DNA of 64,000 nucleotides from Candidatus Heimdallarchaeota archaeon (lineage in GTDB: Archaea > Asgardarchaeota > Heimdallarchaeia > JABLTI01): positions 65,489 to 129,488 of the forward strand of contig DXJV01000084.1 of NCBI GenBank assembly GCA_019056785.1. The letters are read 5' to 3'. Position numbers and translations under genes: made by a program. The stretch's first letter is position 1, and the number at the start of each line of letters is the position of its first letter. The notes below the pieces were generated by a model. The model was not told the DNA's origin and made no database searches. It saw nothing but the letters and a program-made list of their open reading frames with translations. Shown here in pieces: positions 1-8,583 of the stretch.

Positions 1-1269
1 TTCTTGATAACGAGCCAAACGTATTGCCAGTCGTTTTTGGATATAATGAACTAACAATCCTACTAATAAGAATAAAAGTGCAAGTGGTATGAGGATAAGC
101 AGAATCATTTCTGGTTGTTGGGCTTCTATACTGTCAACAATAGAGGCTGGCATATGAAGCACGCGTAAAACCGGCAGGGGATTCAAGGCAAGCCAAGAAA
201 AAATCGCTAAGGCAGCTAAGCGAAAGATTGTTCCTGTGGTAATAATAAGAATTAATCTGGTAATGGAAGGGGTGTAAGCTGAAGCAGATAAAGATACAGC
301 TATAAAAGGATCGTTTTTCTCCAGATGCATATAATATGTTTTTAGGCGGTTATTCAATTTGTCCCAATCCTCCCCCGTATTTATCCTAAAGAGTTTTCGA
401 CCAACCAAGCCACGTATCTTTGAAAAAGCAGCCACTATTGCCGGGCGGGAAGGAGTTTCCTCTTTCCCTTTTACCAAAACGTCTGAATGTTGAATGGAGG
501 AAGTTGGTTCTTTTAACTTCTGAGGAGTAACGGTAGTCAATTTGAATTCTTTTATGCGTTTAATATTGCTTGAAATTCTTCTGTGACGATGTATATTTGG
601 GCTTATGACGCTATAGATATAATTTGCTTGAAAACTTAACTCGAGGAATAAATAAAGGAGAAAAGCAGTGATAACTAATTTCGAAAAAATCATTTGAATG
701 ATATTTCCACTGTTAAAATTGGTGTCAATTAATAATTTACCATTTAATGAAGCCAAACCCAAAACAATGTTCAAGGCAAAAAAGGAAATGGCAGAAAGAC
801 CAGGATTGCATTCACGGATAAAGCCCATACCTGCAATGAAAGCAAAAACAATAGAGGTGATAATACTAAAAGCATAGATTGAGTTAACGATATTTTCTTG
901 TGCAGGAATTTGCATGGGATTAATGATAAGATCCTCAATATTCAACCCTAAAATAGTCCCATTCCCTCCAAAGATTGCATTGTGAATACTCATCATTAAA
1001 GCAACGGCATCTGGGTCAGAATAACCAAACATCAATGCAATGCCATACCCTGCAAGAAGAAAAATGAGCTCAAATAGAAAGATGATGAATTTTAATCCCC
1101 ACCAGAAGAGCTTGAAATTCCAAACACTTGAATCGATTAAACTAATTACTAAACCGAAACCACTGAGGAAAATGAGAATGGCGAAAAGCCTATTGAGATT
1201 TAAGAGAAGTTGCATTCGTTTTACTCTTTGTTCTTCTACTCTTGTGGGATCAATTGCTCTCTTAGACAA
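1..1269 (-). CDS. Multi-pass membrane protein, last gene of MoxR-DUF58 operon (partial)
   Basis: An open frame runs without a stop from a TTG at 1269 down to base 1, giving 423 residues cut by the window edge. The TTG overlaps the stop codon of the DUF58 gene and is preceded by an AGAGGTG ribosome site about six bases upstream, so translation is probably coupled. The residues after the start are charged; then come several strongly hydrophobic segments, a central basic linker, and two more hydrophobic segments near the cut end, so it is an integral membrane protein. The family is not recognised. Membrane proteins of unknown function are common at the end of MoxR/DUF58 operons, which suggests a role in the same envelope process. 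Confidence 0.7.
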   Translation of the reverse strand, partial: MSKRAIDPTRVEEQRVKRMQLLLNLNRLFAILIFLSGFGLVISLIDSSVWNFKLFWWGLKFIIFLFELIFLLAGYGIALMFGYSDPDAVALMMSIHNAIFGGNGTILGLNIEDLIINPMQIPAQENIVNSIYAFSIITSIVFAFIAGMGFIRECNPGLSAISFFALNIVLGLASLNGKLLIDTNFNSGNIIQMIFSKLVITAFLLYLFLELSFQANYIYSVISPNIHRHRRISSNIKRIKEFKLTTVTPQKLKEPTSSIQHSDVLVKGKEETPSRPAIVAAFSKIRGLVGRKLFRINTGEDWDKLNNRLKTYYMHLEKNDPFIAVSLSASAYTPSITRLILIITTGTIFRLAALAIFSWLALNPLPVLRVLHMPASIVDSIEAQQPEMILLILIPLALLFLLVGLLVHYIQKRLAIRLARYQE

Positions 1270-2659
1270 GACCAACACCTCTTCTTTTGGCTTCTATATA
1301 TTCATTTATCACCGAGACCAGGAAATCATCTGGACCAACGGAGATGATACCCGCACGATATCGTTGAATGTCTTTGCTCAAGCGATTCCTAATCTCAAAA
1401 TACTCCTCAGCAATAGCTTCACCGAGGGCTTTTTCTGTGGGACCCAAAAGCTTGTTTTGAATTTCGAAGAAAGGTCCAAAGGGAGAGATAATGACGACAT
1501 CAAAACCTGCAGCTGATGCTTTTCGCACGCCATCTAGGATATCTTTCCGTTTTCCTTCTAAGTCTGAAATGATAAATAGCAACCCGCGATTACGAGTGCG
1601 CATAATTAAATCTTCAACTGCTTTTGAAAGAGAAGAAGGCCCTTGAGGCATAGCATAAGCAAGATCCTCAAGGATTTTGTTGAAATGAGAGGCGCCTTGC
1701 CCTGATTTTACATAGGTCTTTATCCGGTTGGTATAAGTGGCTAAACCGAGAAGGTCCTTTCTCTCCTGGGCCATATGCGCAAGTAAAACCACCGCACGGA
1801 TACTGAATTCTAATTTAGTGTTTCTAATTAATCCTTGCCCCATGCTTTGGGAAGTGTCCAACAAGATCATTACTCGGACATTTTTCTCCGTTTCAAATTC
1901 ACGAATTTTCAACTTGAGTGTTCTACTATAAGCTTTCCAATCAATATAACGGAAGGCATCTTCGGGGTAATAATCCCGGATGCCCCAAAATTCCATGCCT
2001 GTGCCTTTTAATTTTGTTTTATGAATACCAAACATGCGGCCCAATTGACGCTTTGCGCCCAACACTTTTAACTTCTTAATGTCTTCATAGGAGGGGTAGA
2101 TCAAAATTTCATCAAAGTTGTGTTTAATCTTCTCTTCTTCATAAAATCCCAGCCGGTCATGGATTATGACCTTGGTTGGACCAATTTTATAGAGACCTCT
2201 TACGGGTGTTCGGAGAATATAAGAAAACTCTGCTTTTCCGCGAGCACTGATTCTCGTATAGAGATAATTCTCACCCAACACTAAGTCCATCGTTTCGGGG
2301 TATGCATCATAAATCTCGAGATGGTCTATTGCGCTGGGGCCACGATTATGAATAATAATCCGCACGTGGATATACTCTCCGGCAAAACATTTCCGTTTAT
2401 CAAGAACACGTTCGATTTGAATACCTTCAGTATTTGCCTGAATACGAAAGATTGGATAACCAAAGGTTGTTCCTATCACCATGAGGATACCGATTAAGAG
2501 AAAATAGAGAACAATGATGTCAGAAATATTATAGAGCGAGGGCTGTTGGGTGATAAGGTAAACAATATCAAAAATAGGTTTTAACCCTTCTAGGGCTAAG
2601 CCTATTGAGAGCATAAACAACCCTCCGAAAAGGATAAAGGAACCTCTTTTTGATATCAT
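1262..2659 (-). CDS. DUF58 domain protein (MoxR partner)
   Basis: 465 residues. Two hydrophobic segments near the N-terminus (about residues 6-25 and 45-70) anchor it. A beta-rich region follows, then the DUF58 signature around residues 220-245 (GTGMEFWGIRDYYPEDAFRY, then IDWKAYSR). Next is a von Willebrand A-like fold whose MIDAS motif DTSQS is intact. DUF58 proteins normally work with the MoxR AAA+ ATPase, whose gene lies immediately upstream, in assembling or maturing membrane or secreted complexes. The exact substrate is unknown. It overlaps the next gene by eight bases. Confidence 0.88.
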   Translation of the reverse strand: MISKRGSFILFGGLFMLSIGLALEGLKPIFDIVYLITQQPSLYNISDIIVLYFLLIGILMVIGTTFGYPIFRIQANTEGIQIERVLDKRKCFAGEYIHVRIIIHNRGPSAIDHLEIYDAYPETMDLVLGENYLYTRISARGKAEFSYILRTPVRGLYKIGPTKVIIHDRLGFYEEEKIKHNFDEILIYPSYEDIKKLKVLGAKRQLGRMFGIHKTKLKGTGMEFWGIRDYYPEDAFRYIDWKAYSRTLKLKIREFETEKNVRVMILLDTSQSMGQGLIRNTKLEFSIRAVVLLAHMAQERKDLLGLATYTNRIKTYVKSGQGASHFNKILEDLAYAMPQGPSSLSKAVEDLIMRTRNRGLLFIISDLEGKRKDILDGVRKASAAGFDVVIISPFGPFFEIQNKLLGPTEKALGEAIAEEYFEIRNRLSKDIQRYRAGIISVGPDDFLVSVINEYIEAKRRGVGLV

Positions 2660-2694
2660 TTCTCTGCCAGCTCATTCGGTAATTTTCGTTTAAT

Positions 2695-3702
2695 TTATCT
2701 GGTTTCCCTAATGGAAACGTTTTGGATTATTTCTTTCAAGATTGTTTGTGCTGTAATGCCCTCCAAGTCTGCTTCTGGTTTTACTATTAACCGATGATAG
2801 ACGGCATCAATAGCAACACGCTTAACATCATCAGGAACAACGTAGTCCCGACCATTAATTGCGGCATGAGCTTTTGAAGCGCTTAACATAGCAATGCTCG
2901 CTCGTGGACTGCCACCCAAGAGTAAGCGGGGGTCAGTTCGAGTGCGAATTGTTATATCACGGATAAATTCAATGATTGCTTGATCAACAAAAACCTCATT
3001 GTGAACAAATTGCTGAAGACGGATGATGGTTTCAGGCGTGGTGATTTCGTTTATCTGGTTATCAATAGGTTTATGCTTCAGTTTTATGATCATTTCTTCT
3101 TCCGCGGGATTAGGCAAACCGACAACTGATTTCATTAAGAAGCGGTCAAGCTGGGCCTCTGGAAGTGGATAGGTTCCTTCTTGTTCAATGGGATTTTGTG
3201 TTGCAATAACAATAAAGGGTGAACTAAGCGGATAAGTATTGCCTTCAATAGACACCTGCCGCTCTGCCATTGCCTCGAGAAGAGCACTTTGAGTTTTCGG
3301 AGGGGCCCGGTTAATTTCATCAGCAAGCAAAATGTTGGTAAAGATCGGCCCCCGACGAAGTTTAAAGGTCCCTGAACGTTGGTCAAAGACATTTGTCCCG
3401 AGAACATCAGAGGGTAAAAGGTCAGGAGTAAATTGTACCCTTTTATATTTACAACCCAGAGTTGCTGCAAACATTTTCGCCAAGGTCGTTTTCGCAATTC
3501 CGGGAACGCCTTCTAATAAAATATGCCCATCACATAAGAGCGTTATAAGCAAATTTTGGACGATCTTTTTCATCCCGATGATATGCTTTGCAAGCTCATC
3601 ACTGATGCTCTTAGCAATGCGTTCAACGTCTGAGACGCTTACGAGAGAGCTTCTTTTCGAGACTTTTTTCTCCGGTGGTGGAGGAGGAATAAATTCTGCC
3701 AT
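2695..3702 (-). CDS. MoxR family AAA+ ATPase
   Basis: 335 residues. The AAA+ core has Walker A GVPGIAKTT, Walker B ILLADEINRA followed by the MoxR-typical PPKTQSALLEAM, sensor 1 ATQNP, and an arginine-rich sensor 2 region (GGSPRAS). The C-terminal lid is complete. MoxR ATPases act as chaperone-like motors for vWA-domain partners; here the partner is the DUF58 protein encoded 35 bases downstream. The gene is the third of five in a minus-strand operon that also encodes DUF4350 and DUF4129 proteins, a standard archaeal and bacterial arrangement. Confidence 0.93.
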   Translation of the reverse strand: MAEFIPPPPPEKKVSKRSSLVSVSDVERIAKSISDELAKHIIGMKKIVQNLLITLLCDGHILLEGVPGIAKTTLAKMFAATLGCKYKRVQFTPDLLPSDVLGTNVFDQRSGTFKLRRGPIFTNILLADEINRAPPKTQSALLEAMAERQVSIEGNTYPLSSPFIVIATQNPIEQEGTYPLPEAQLDRFLMKSVVGLPNPAEEEMIIKLKHKPIDNQINEITTPETIIRLQQFVHNEVFVDQAIIEFIRDITIRTRTDPRLLLGGSPRASIAMLSASKAHAAINGRDYVVPDDVKRVAIDAVYHRLIVKPEADLEGITAQTILKEIIQNVSIRETR

Positions 3703-3782
3703 TTCTTCATACCCCGATTATTTTTTTTATTTTCTTTTGTTATTTTTTTTCATCATATTCGATGATCGTGACAATTTAATTT

Positions 3783-5300
3783 TCAAATAGTGGTTTTTGT
3801 TGCTGTATCTTCTATATCTTTTAATTCAATAACCAATTGGGTGAATTCTTCTTCGGAAATCTTCTTAGCTTTCCGAATTATGAGCTCAACTCTGTTGAGC
3901 GTTTCTTGAACCTTTTTAAAGTTAAAGTCGTAGGGAAAGTGTGTTTGCAATAAGCCGATAATTGTCTCGGCATTTAACTCGTCATCCAGGCCAAATTTCT
4001 TTTTAAAACGCCTGTGCAGTCTATTGTAAATGAGATTTAACGCATTGGCAAATTGTTGGTAATTCATATACCAAGCCATCTTTGCTGCAAAAAAGGAGCG
4101 CGAGCGTTGTTGTTTTATTTTTGTCATCAACAACGGGGACGGTCCTTTGGACTTTGGATACCGCCGGCGCAAGAAGAGAAAAGTGATAAGTGGAAACAAA
4201 GGTGCGAGAAGTGGAAACATTGTAAAGGAGTCTACATAGCGTAAATATAAACTAACATAACTAAACGGATCGATAATACTGAGAAACACCCTTCCACCCG
4301 AAGAACTGAGATGAGACTCATCATAATAGATCCTTCCAGTATTATTCCAATCTAACCACTCAAAAATGCGGTTAGTAAGTTCGGCATTATCATAATTGGG
4401 CATTTCCATTAATTCATTAATGAAAATACTTGGGTCCGAACAGATAAGAATATTGCCTACCCCAATAGCACTTAATGGTAAAGGAACCATCACAGAGAAA
4501 GGAACGCCACGCCACTCATACTCATCTGGATAATAAACGCCTTTTTTAGCGGAAGCAATATCAGTCTCTAACCAGCTATTACTAGAACTAACGGCAATTC
4601 CTGATGGAATGGGTACCCCCTGATAGGAAAAAGTGGGGACCCACCGTGTTTCACCGGTTTCATTATTAAAGCCAAGAAATGAAATGGAAGAGGGATAGCT
4701 GGTAATGACTCGGCTAACTCCACTAAGAGAAGGCCCGCCGGGAAAGTCTATGAAATTCCTAAGGATAGGCATAACGGGGCTTCGATAATAGGATTGAGCA
4801 TCCATTAGCAACGAGCCGTTTATTTTTATCCCCGCAAGAGGAAGGGTAGAGAGGCCCAATCCAGATGTATTAATACTACTAACGAACGGGCGCAAAATGG
4901 TATTGACAATACCGAGAATGTCATTCGCACGTCCAAAGTCATCTGCAATAATCACACTGCCACCACGCATAATAAAGTAAGCAAGGGCGGCAGTCTCTGT
5001 TGGATCAAAAAAGATTGTTGGACCAATAATAGTTAAAACGCCCATTTCATCCAAGCGCGTCAAGGCATTTAAGGTAGAAACTACCGGGTGAAATTCAAAA
5101 CCTTGTTGCTCTAATTGCACTCGAAGGTCGCTGGTACCATCCCAACCTGTATTATAAATAGAAAATTGTCGAGAACCCTCTTGTCCAATTCGAGTGAATG
5201 ATAAAAATAATGGCAAACAAAAAATGATAAAAATTATCGAAAGGAGAAATGCATCTTTATCGATTCGTGAAAAGACAGTCTTTTTTTCCTTTTTTGCCAT
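3783..5300 (-). CDS. DUF4350-type membrane protein
   Basis: 505 residues. There is one transmembrane segment at about residues 17-35. A GATase/GIFT-like extracytoplasmic domain follows, with a DUF4350-like pattern: YNTGWDGTSDLRVQLEQQGF, then a GPTIFFDPTE stretch and GGSVIIADDFG. A second hydrophobic segment lies near residue 360, and the cytoplasmic tail of about 130 residues is helical and basic. DUF4350 proteins are regular neighbours of MoxR, DUF58 and DUF4129 genes, and that order is kept here. The role is inferred from context only. The fold is related to the one proposed for the soluble protein encoded at 19828-20952. Confidence 0.75.
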   Translation of the reverse strand: MAKKEKKTVFSRIDKDAFLLSIIFIIFCLPLFLSFTRIGQEGSRQFSIYNTGWDGTSDLRVQLEQQGFEFHPVVSTLNALTRLDEMGVLTIIGPTIFFDPTETAALAYFIMRGGSVIIADDFGRANDILGIVNTILRPFVSSINTSGLGLSTLPLAGIKINGSLLMDAQSYYRSPVMPILRNFIDFPGGPSLSGVSRVITSYPSSISFLGFNNETGETRWVPTFSYQGVPIPSGIAVSSSNSWLETDIASAKKGVYYPDEYEWRGVPFSVMVPLPLSAIGVGNILICSDPSIFINELMEMPNYDNAELTNRIFEWLDWNNTGRIYYDESHLSSSGGRVFLSIIDPFSYVSLYLRYVDSFTMFPLLAPLFPLITFLFLRRRYPKSKGPSPLLMTKIKQQRSRSFFAAKMAWYMNYQQFANALNLIYNRLHRRFKKKFGLDDELNAETIIGLLQTHFPYDFNFKKVQETLNRVELIIRKAKKISEEEFTQLVIELKDIEDTATKTTI

Positions 5301-5334
5301 GATTTTTATCCTCTAGTTATTATTTCTTCTTAAT

Positions 5335-7812
5335 TTAATTATCCTTCTTTTTCAAAGCTAATTGAACGTTTTCCAAAGCCTGTTTGCACAAGTGAAAATT
5401 ATTTTTCGTTATCTTATGATCACTAAAACGCGCTTCCTCATAACGCATTACTAGCATTGTGATGTCCCGGACAGGAACACGATTTGTAGAATTGACAATT
5501 CGAGCTAATTCTCTCGGAGAGAGCTTAGTAGCCTCAGAGATAAATAAATCCTGTATACAGAGTAATTCGAATGCACGATAGCACAAGATTACGGCACGAC
5601 GATAGTCCTTAGCTTTAGCAGCTTCATCAAGCATTTTCATGACTGTCGAAAGATCGAGCCCTTCTCCCAATTCGCCTACAGCAAGAGTCTTTTTCGCTTT
5701 CCGGAAGCGCCCGAAAGCATAGATAACTGAAATTAGCACAATTAATGATACAGTTGATACAAGTATTCCAATTGCAAGTTTATCTGACAAATTCAAACCT
5801 CCATTTGGTTGTGTTGATGACGGTGGGGTTGTGGATGATGGTGGAGTAGCAGCAGGAGCACTAACCTCCATTTGGAAGGTGAAAATGCTGCTGGGGTCAT
5901 CATTGAATGTGATAGTAATAGTGTAGTTATTAGCTGGAAACCTGAGGAATCCAGCTGAGGGCAAAGTGAGATTTCCCGCACTATTTAATGTTTCATTATA
6001 TGTTATGAATCCTCCGATTTGGATAACTATTGCACGACCGCCAACTCCCCTACCAAAATTGTCTGTTATAGCAGTGTGGAAAGTAAAATTCGTATAATTG
6101 TAAATAATGTTCCCGGCAAGGGTGCTAACTCTTGAGCCATCAATTATTTCAGTTCGATTAAGCCAAACTCTAATCTGGACAGATGTAAAGACATTAACCA
6201 AGAAACTGGTATTGGAGGCAGTATAATATCTTGTAGTGCCTGTTGTTAAATAAACAGTGCCATTTTTCAAGGCAGGGTTTACTGTTTCAGGAATTTGTAA
6301 AAGTAGATTGTAACTCCCAGAACTAGATGTTATTGCACTAACTGGTATCCCAAAGTCCTCCCATTGAGCTGACACTGAAATATTCTCTATGCCAACATTA
6401 CTAAATGAATCCCGAATTGTGCCGGTGATTGAGATGTTCTCTCCAGGCATTGCCAAAACAGTGCTTGAAGTTACAAGTGAGCCATTAACAAGGGGTGTTG
6501 CGACGGTGGAATTCCCGTAAATGGTAATATTATGATATTCCACACTTGCAGTTATGCCTTGACCGGGGGCAACATCTACAGATAATGGATGATCACCAAC
6601 GGTTAAAGAATTGTTTAAAATAAAGGTGGTACTAAAATTGCCGTCAGCAGCAGAAGCAAAACTATGAACAGTTGTAGAACTATCGGCTAAAACATTCAGA
6701 TTGACCGGAAAACCAAACGGATTGCCGTTAGTATCGGTAATTTGACCTGAGAGAGAAATGCTAGTAATCCCCCGAAGAACGCTGGGGTAGAGGAAAGGCG
6801 CGGGAGGTAAGGGGTTATCAATGGAAAAAGTAATTCCTGCCCCAGAAAACACTTCAATGCTTTGTGAAGTGTTACACCAGTCGGCCGCAGGAGAAGACAA
6901 TTGGGAGGCAGAGGTAATCGTTCCAACAACATACGGAAGACCCAATGTTGTGAGGTTATAAGAAGCAATAAGAATATGAGAACCTAAAGAGGTTGTACCT
7001 GGAACAATAAAAGTTGTATGAGCAATTAACCCACTAATTGAGACTTCAGTCACATTCCCAAGCCAGCTAAAAGTTATGTTTGTACCTTCAGCAGCTGTGA
7101 TTGGTTGGGGGTTAGAAAGCGTACTATTATCAAAGAATAAAGCAGCATCAGCAGTAAAGCCATTGTTTCGACGAACAATTGTTTGATTTACTTGCATTAA
7201 CATTATACCGTAAGCATAACATTCAATTGTATCAGTCGTAAATTGACGATTATCCTCGATGGGCCCAAGTAGGGGATCGCCAGGAAAAACGGAATAAACT
7301 GTTTGCTGCCCTGCAGATTTGGAATGATCATTATCAACACAAGTAATGGTAAAATCGCCATTACTATTCGTTGTACCTTGGCCAATAAGATAATTATTTT
7401 CTAAATTAGTCCTATCTGTCTCGTATTCTGCCCAAGTAAAATGCTCCCAGAAAATCTTAATTGGTTCTCCGGGAATGCCTTCGCCAGTAGAGTTATCTAC
7501 AAGCCGGCCCGTAACAACAAATGCTTCCCCCCGAACAATGGTCGTTGGGTTTAAGGACTCAAGATGATGAGAATTTTGATTCGGAGTCGATTGGGCAGAC
7601 ATTATTGTGTTAGCAGCATCAGCAGGCAAAATAGTTGCTGTAAGAACAGTCGAAGAAGACGCTTCCCCTGGTGGTAGGTTATTAACTGAAGAGGAAGGAA
7701 CCGAAGTTGGAGGAAATAGGATGGAAGAAAAGGCCAGTAGAATGAGGAAAACACAAAAACCCAGTACAATAAAGACCGAGTACTTATAGGGAGAAGTTTT
7801 TCTTACCGCCAA
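5335..7812 (-). CDS. Large surface protein with Ig-like repeats and C-terminal DUF4129
   Basis: 825 residues, first gene of the operon. An N-terminal hydrophobic anchor (about 13-34) precedes a Ser/Thr-rich stalk. Several beta-sandwich units then carry the carboxypeptidase-regulatory/Ig pattern 'G.lvDnstGegIpg.pi' (for example GRLVDNSTGEGIPGEP, GQITDTNGNPFGFPV, GTIRDSFSNVGIENIS), with many N-glycosylation sequons. A transmembrane helix at about residue 700-722 leads to a cytoplasmic domain matching DUF4129 (AKDYRRAVILCYRAFELL, KLSPRELARIV, YEEARFSDH). Translation appears to start at TTG 7812, because an in-frame stop lies just upstream. It likely displays repeats outside the cell and signals or docks inside through DUF4129 to the MoxR machinery. 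Confidence 0.82.
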   Translation of the reverse strand: MAVRKTSPYKYSVFIVLGFCVFLILLAFSSILFPPTSVPSSSVNNLPPGEASSSTVLTATILPADAANTIMSAQSTPNQNSHHLESLNPTTIVRGEAFVVTGRLVDNSTGEGIPGEPIKIFWEHFTWAEYETDRTNLENNYLIGQGTTNSNGDFTITCVDNDHSKSAGQQTVYSVFPGDPLLGPIEDNRQFTTDTIECYAYGIMLMQVNQTIVRRNNGFTADAALFFDNSTLSNPQPITAAEGTNITFSWLGNVTEVSISGLIAHTTFIVPGTTSLGSHILIASYNLTTLGLPYVVGTITSASQLSSPAADWCNTSQSIEVFSGAGITFSIDNPLPPAPFLYPSVLRGITSISLSGQITDTNGNPFGFPVNLNVLADSSTTVHSFASAADGNFSTTFILNNSLTVGDHPLSVDVAPGQGITASVEYHNITIYGNSTVATPLVNGSLVTSSTVLAMPGENISITGTIRDSFSNVGIENISVSAQWEDFGIPVSAITSSSGSYNLLLQIPETVNPALKNGTVYLTTGTTRYYTASNTSFLVNVFTSVQIRVWLNRTEIIDGSRVSTLAGNIIYNYTNFTFHTAITDNFGRGVGGRAIVIQIGGFITYNETLNSAGNLTLPSAGFLRFPANNYTITITFNDDPSSIFTFQMEVSAPAATPPSSTTPPSSTQPNGGLNLSDKLAIGILVSTVSLIVLISVIYAFGRFRKAKKTLAVGELGEGLDLSTVMKMLDEAAKAKDYRRAVILCYRAFELLCIQDLFISEATKLSPRELARIVNSTNRVPVRDITMLVMRYEEARFSDHKITKNNFHLCKQALENVQLALKKKDN

Positions 7813-7984
7813 CAGGATTCATACCACCAGATCAAATTGTCTTACATGGTTCAATTACTCTTTTATTATTATTATTCTAAAATGTAAACCACTTATTTAT
7901 AGATTCTTAATTGTGCACTTTAAAAAAAGCGGATCGAAGAAGGTGGAAAGGATAAAGACCTTCAAAAATTTACTAAACCAGGTC

Positions 7985-8264
7985 GATGGTCGGGCTTAGC
8001 ACCAGTAAACTGGGCTTAGGGGCCGACCATCTGTTTGAATAACACTTCAACGGTTTGGCATTCTAGGACTCATCAAATTGTGTTATTCCAATCTGGCTCT
8101 TACAATTTCACCACTTTTGGAACACCATTCTTCTATCGGGCAGTAAGAAGATTCCCCAAACTCTTGTGGCTCAGAGTCTATTCAATACAAGGAATAGCTC
8201 TCCTGTTTGAGGGCGTCCTATGATGAAATGATAAGCGCGATTACTTTTCCTTAGATCCTCAAAC
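7985..8264 (+). ncRNA. Candidate structured RNA in the only long gene-free stretch
   Basis: The 656 bases between the divergent operons (7813-8468) contain no convincing protein gene. They hold a chain of perfect inverted repeats: 7985-7993 with 8023-8031 (9 bp, GATGGTCGG), 8037-8045 with 8080-8088 (9 bp, GAATAACAC), 8098-8103 with 8143-8148 (6 bp), 8173-8183 with 8192-8201 (10 bp with one bulged T), and 8205-8212 with 8257-8264 (8 bp). GGGCTTAG is repeated directly at 7992 and 8012. An AT-rich TATA-like element (TTATTTATAG, about 7892-7901) precedes it, and T-rich tracts follow near 8310-8335. I could not match it to RNase P RNA, SRP RNA or tRNA. Strand is inferred from the TATA and T-tract positions. 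Confidence 0.35.
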
Positions 8265-8380
8265 ACATTCTATCTATTATACACTTACCAATAAAAAAGT
8301 TACCTTTCAACCTTTTCCTTTTTTGTTCAACTCTTTCTTCTCACCGGCTAATTGTCTATGTTATTTTTTACAGGAGCGCA

Positions 8381-8454
8381 ATTACAGTTTATTGTAATAG
8401 AATTACATAGATTTAAATACTCATTTATGTAAGTTAAGTATAGGAAAATGTAAT
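8381..8454 (+). promoter_or_regulatory. Operator array of TGTAAT/ATTACA half-sites
   Basis: Five copies of the half-site TGTAA(T/G), or its complement, fall within 75 bases: ATTACA at 8381, TGTAAT at 8393, ATTACA at 8402, TGTAAG at 8428 and TGTAAT at 8449. The copies at 8393-8407 form a perfect 6-3-6 palindrome. A TATA-like ATTTAAATAC lies at about 8411-8420, inside the array. The downstream operon encodes an ArsR-type winged-helix protein (8584), so autoregulation is the simplest reading. Confidence 0.5.
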
Positions 8455-8468
8455 TAAGGAGAAGAAAA

Positions 8469-8567
8469 ATGATGCGTTGGAAAAAACGAAAAGTCAAAGA
8501 ACAAATCAGGAAAGAATTAGAAAAAATAAGACTAAAAATGGGATTAGTTGTAGAGATGAGAAACTAA
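8469..8567 (+). CDS. Small basic protein (32 aa) leading the regulator operon
   Basis: ATG 8469 to TAA 8565-8567 encodes 32 residues that are strongly basic and predicted helical (starts MMRWKKRKVKEQIRKELEK). A clear AAGGAG ribosome site lies seven bases upstream. The stop is followed at once by another AAAGGAG serving the gene at 8584. The composition resembles the coiled-coil N-terminus of that protein. It could be a genuine small protein or a leader peptide; no homology can be claimed at this size. Confidence 0.45.
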   Translation: MMRWKKRKVKEQIRKELEKIRLKMGLVVEMRN

Positions 8568-8583
8568 AAGGAGAAGAAAAAAG

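Noticed and set aside
8035..8223. A 62-codon + strand frame inside the gene-free stretch
   Set aside because: No ribosome site, low-quality composition, and it lies on top of the inverted repeats; the structured-RNA reading fits better.
7985..8264. RNase P RNA or SRP RNA
   Set aside because: None of the conserved RNase P or SRP helix 8 motifs could be found on either strand.
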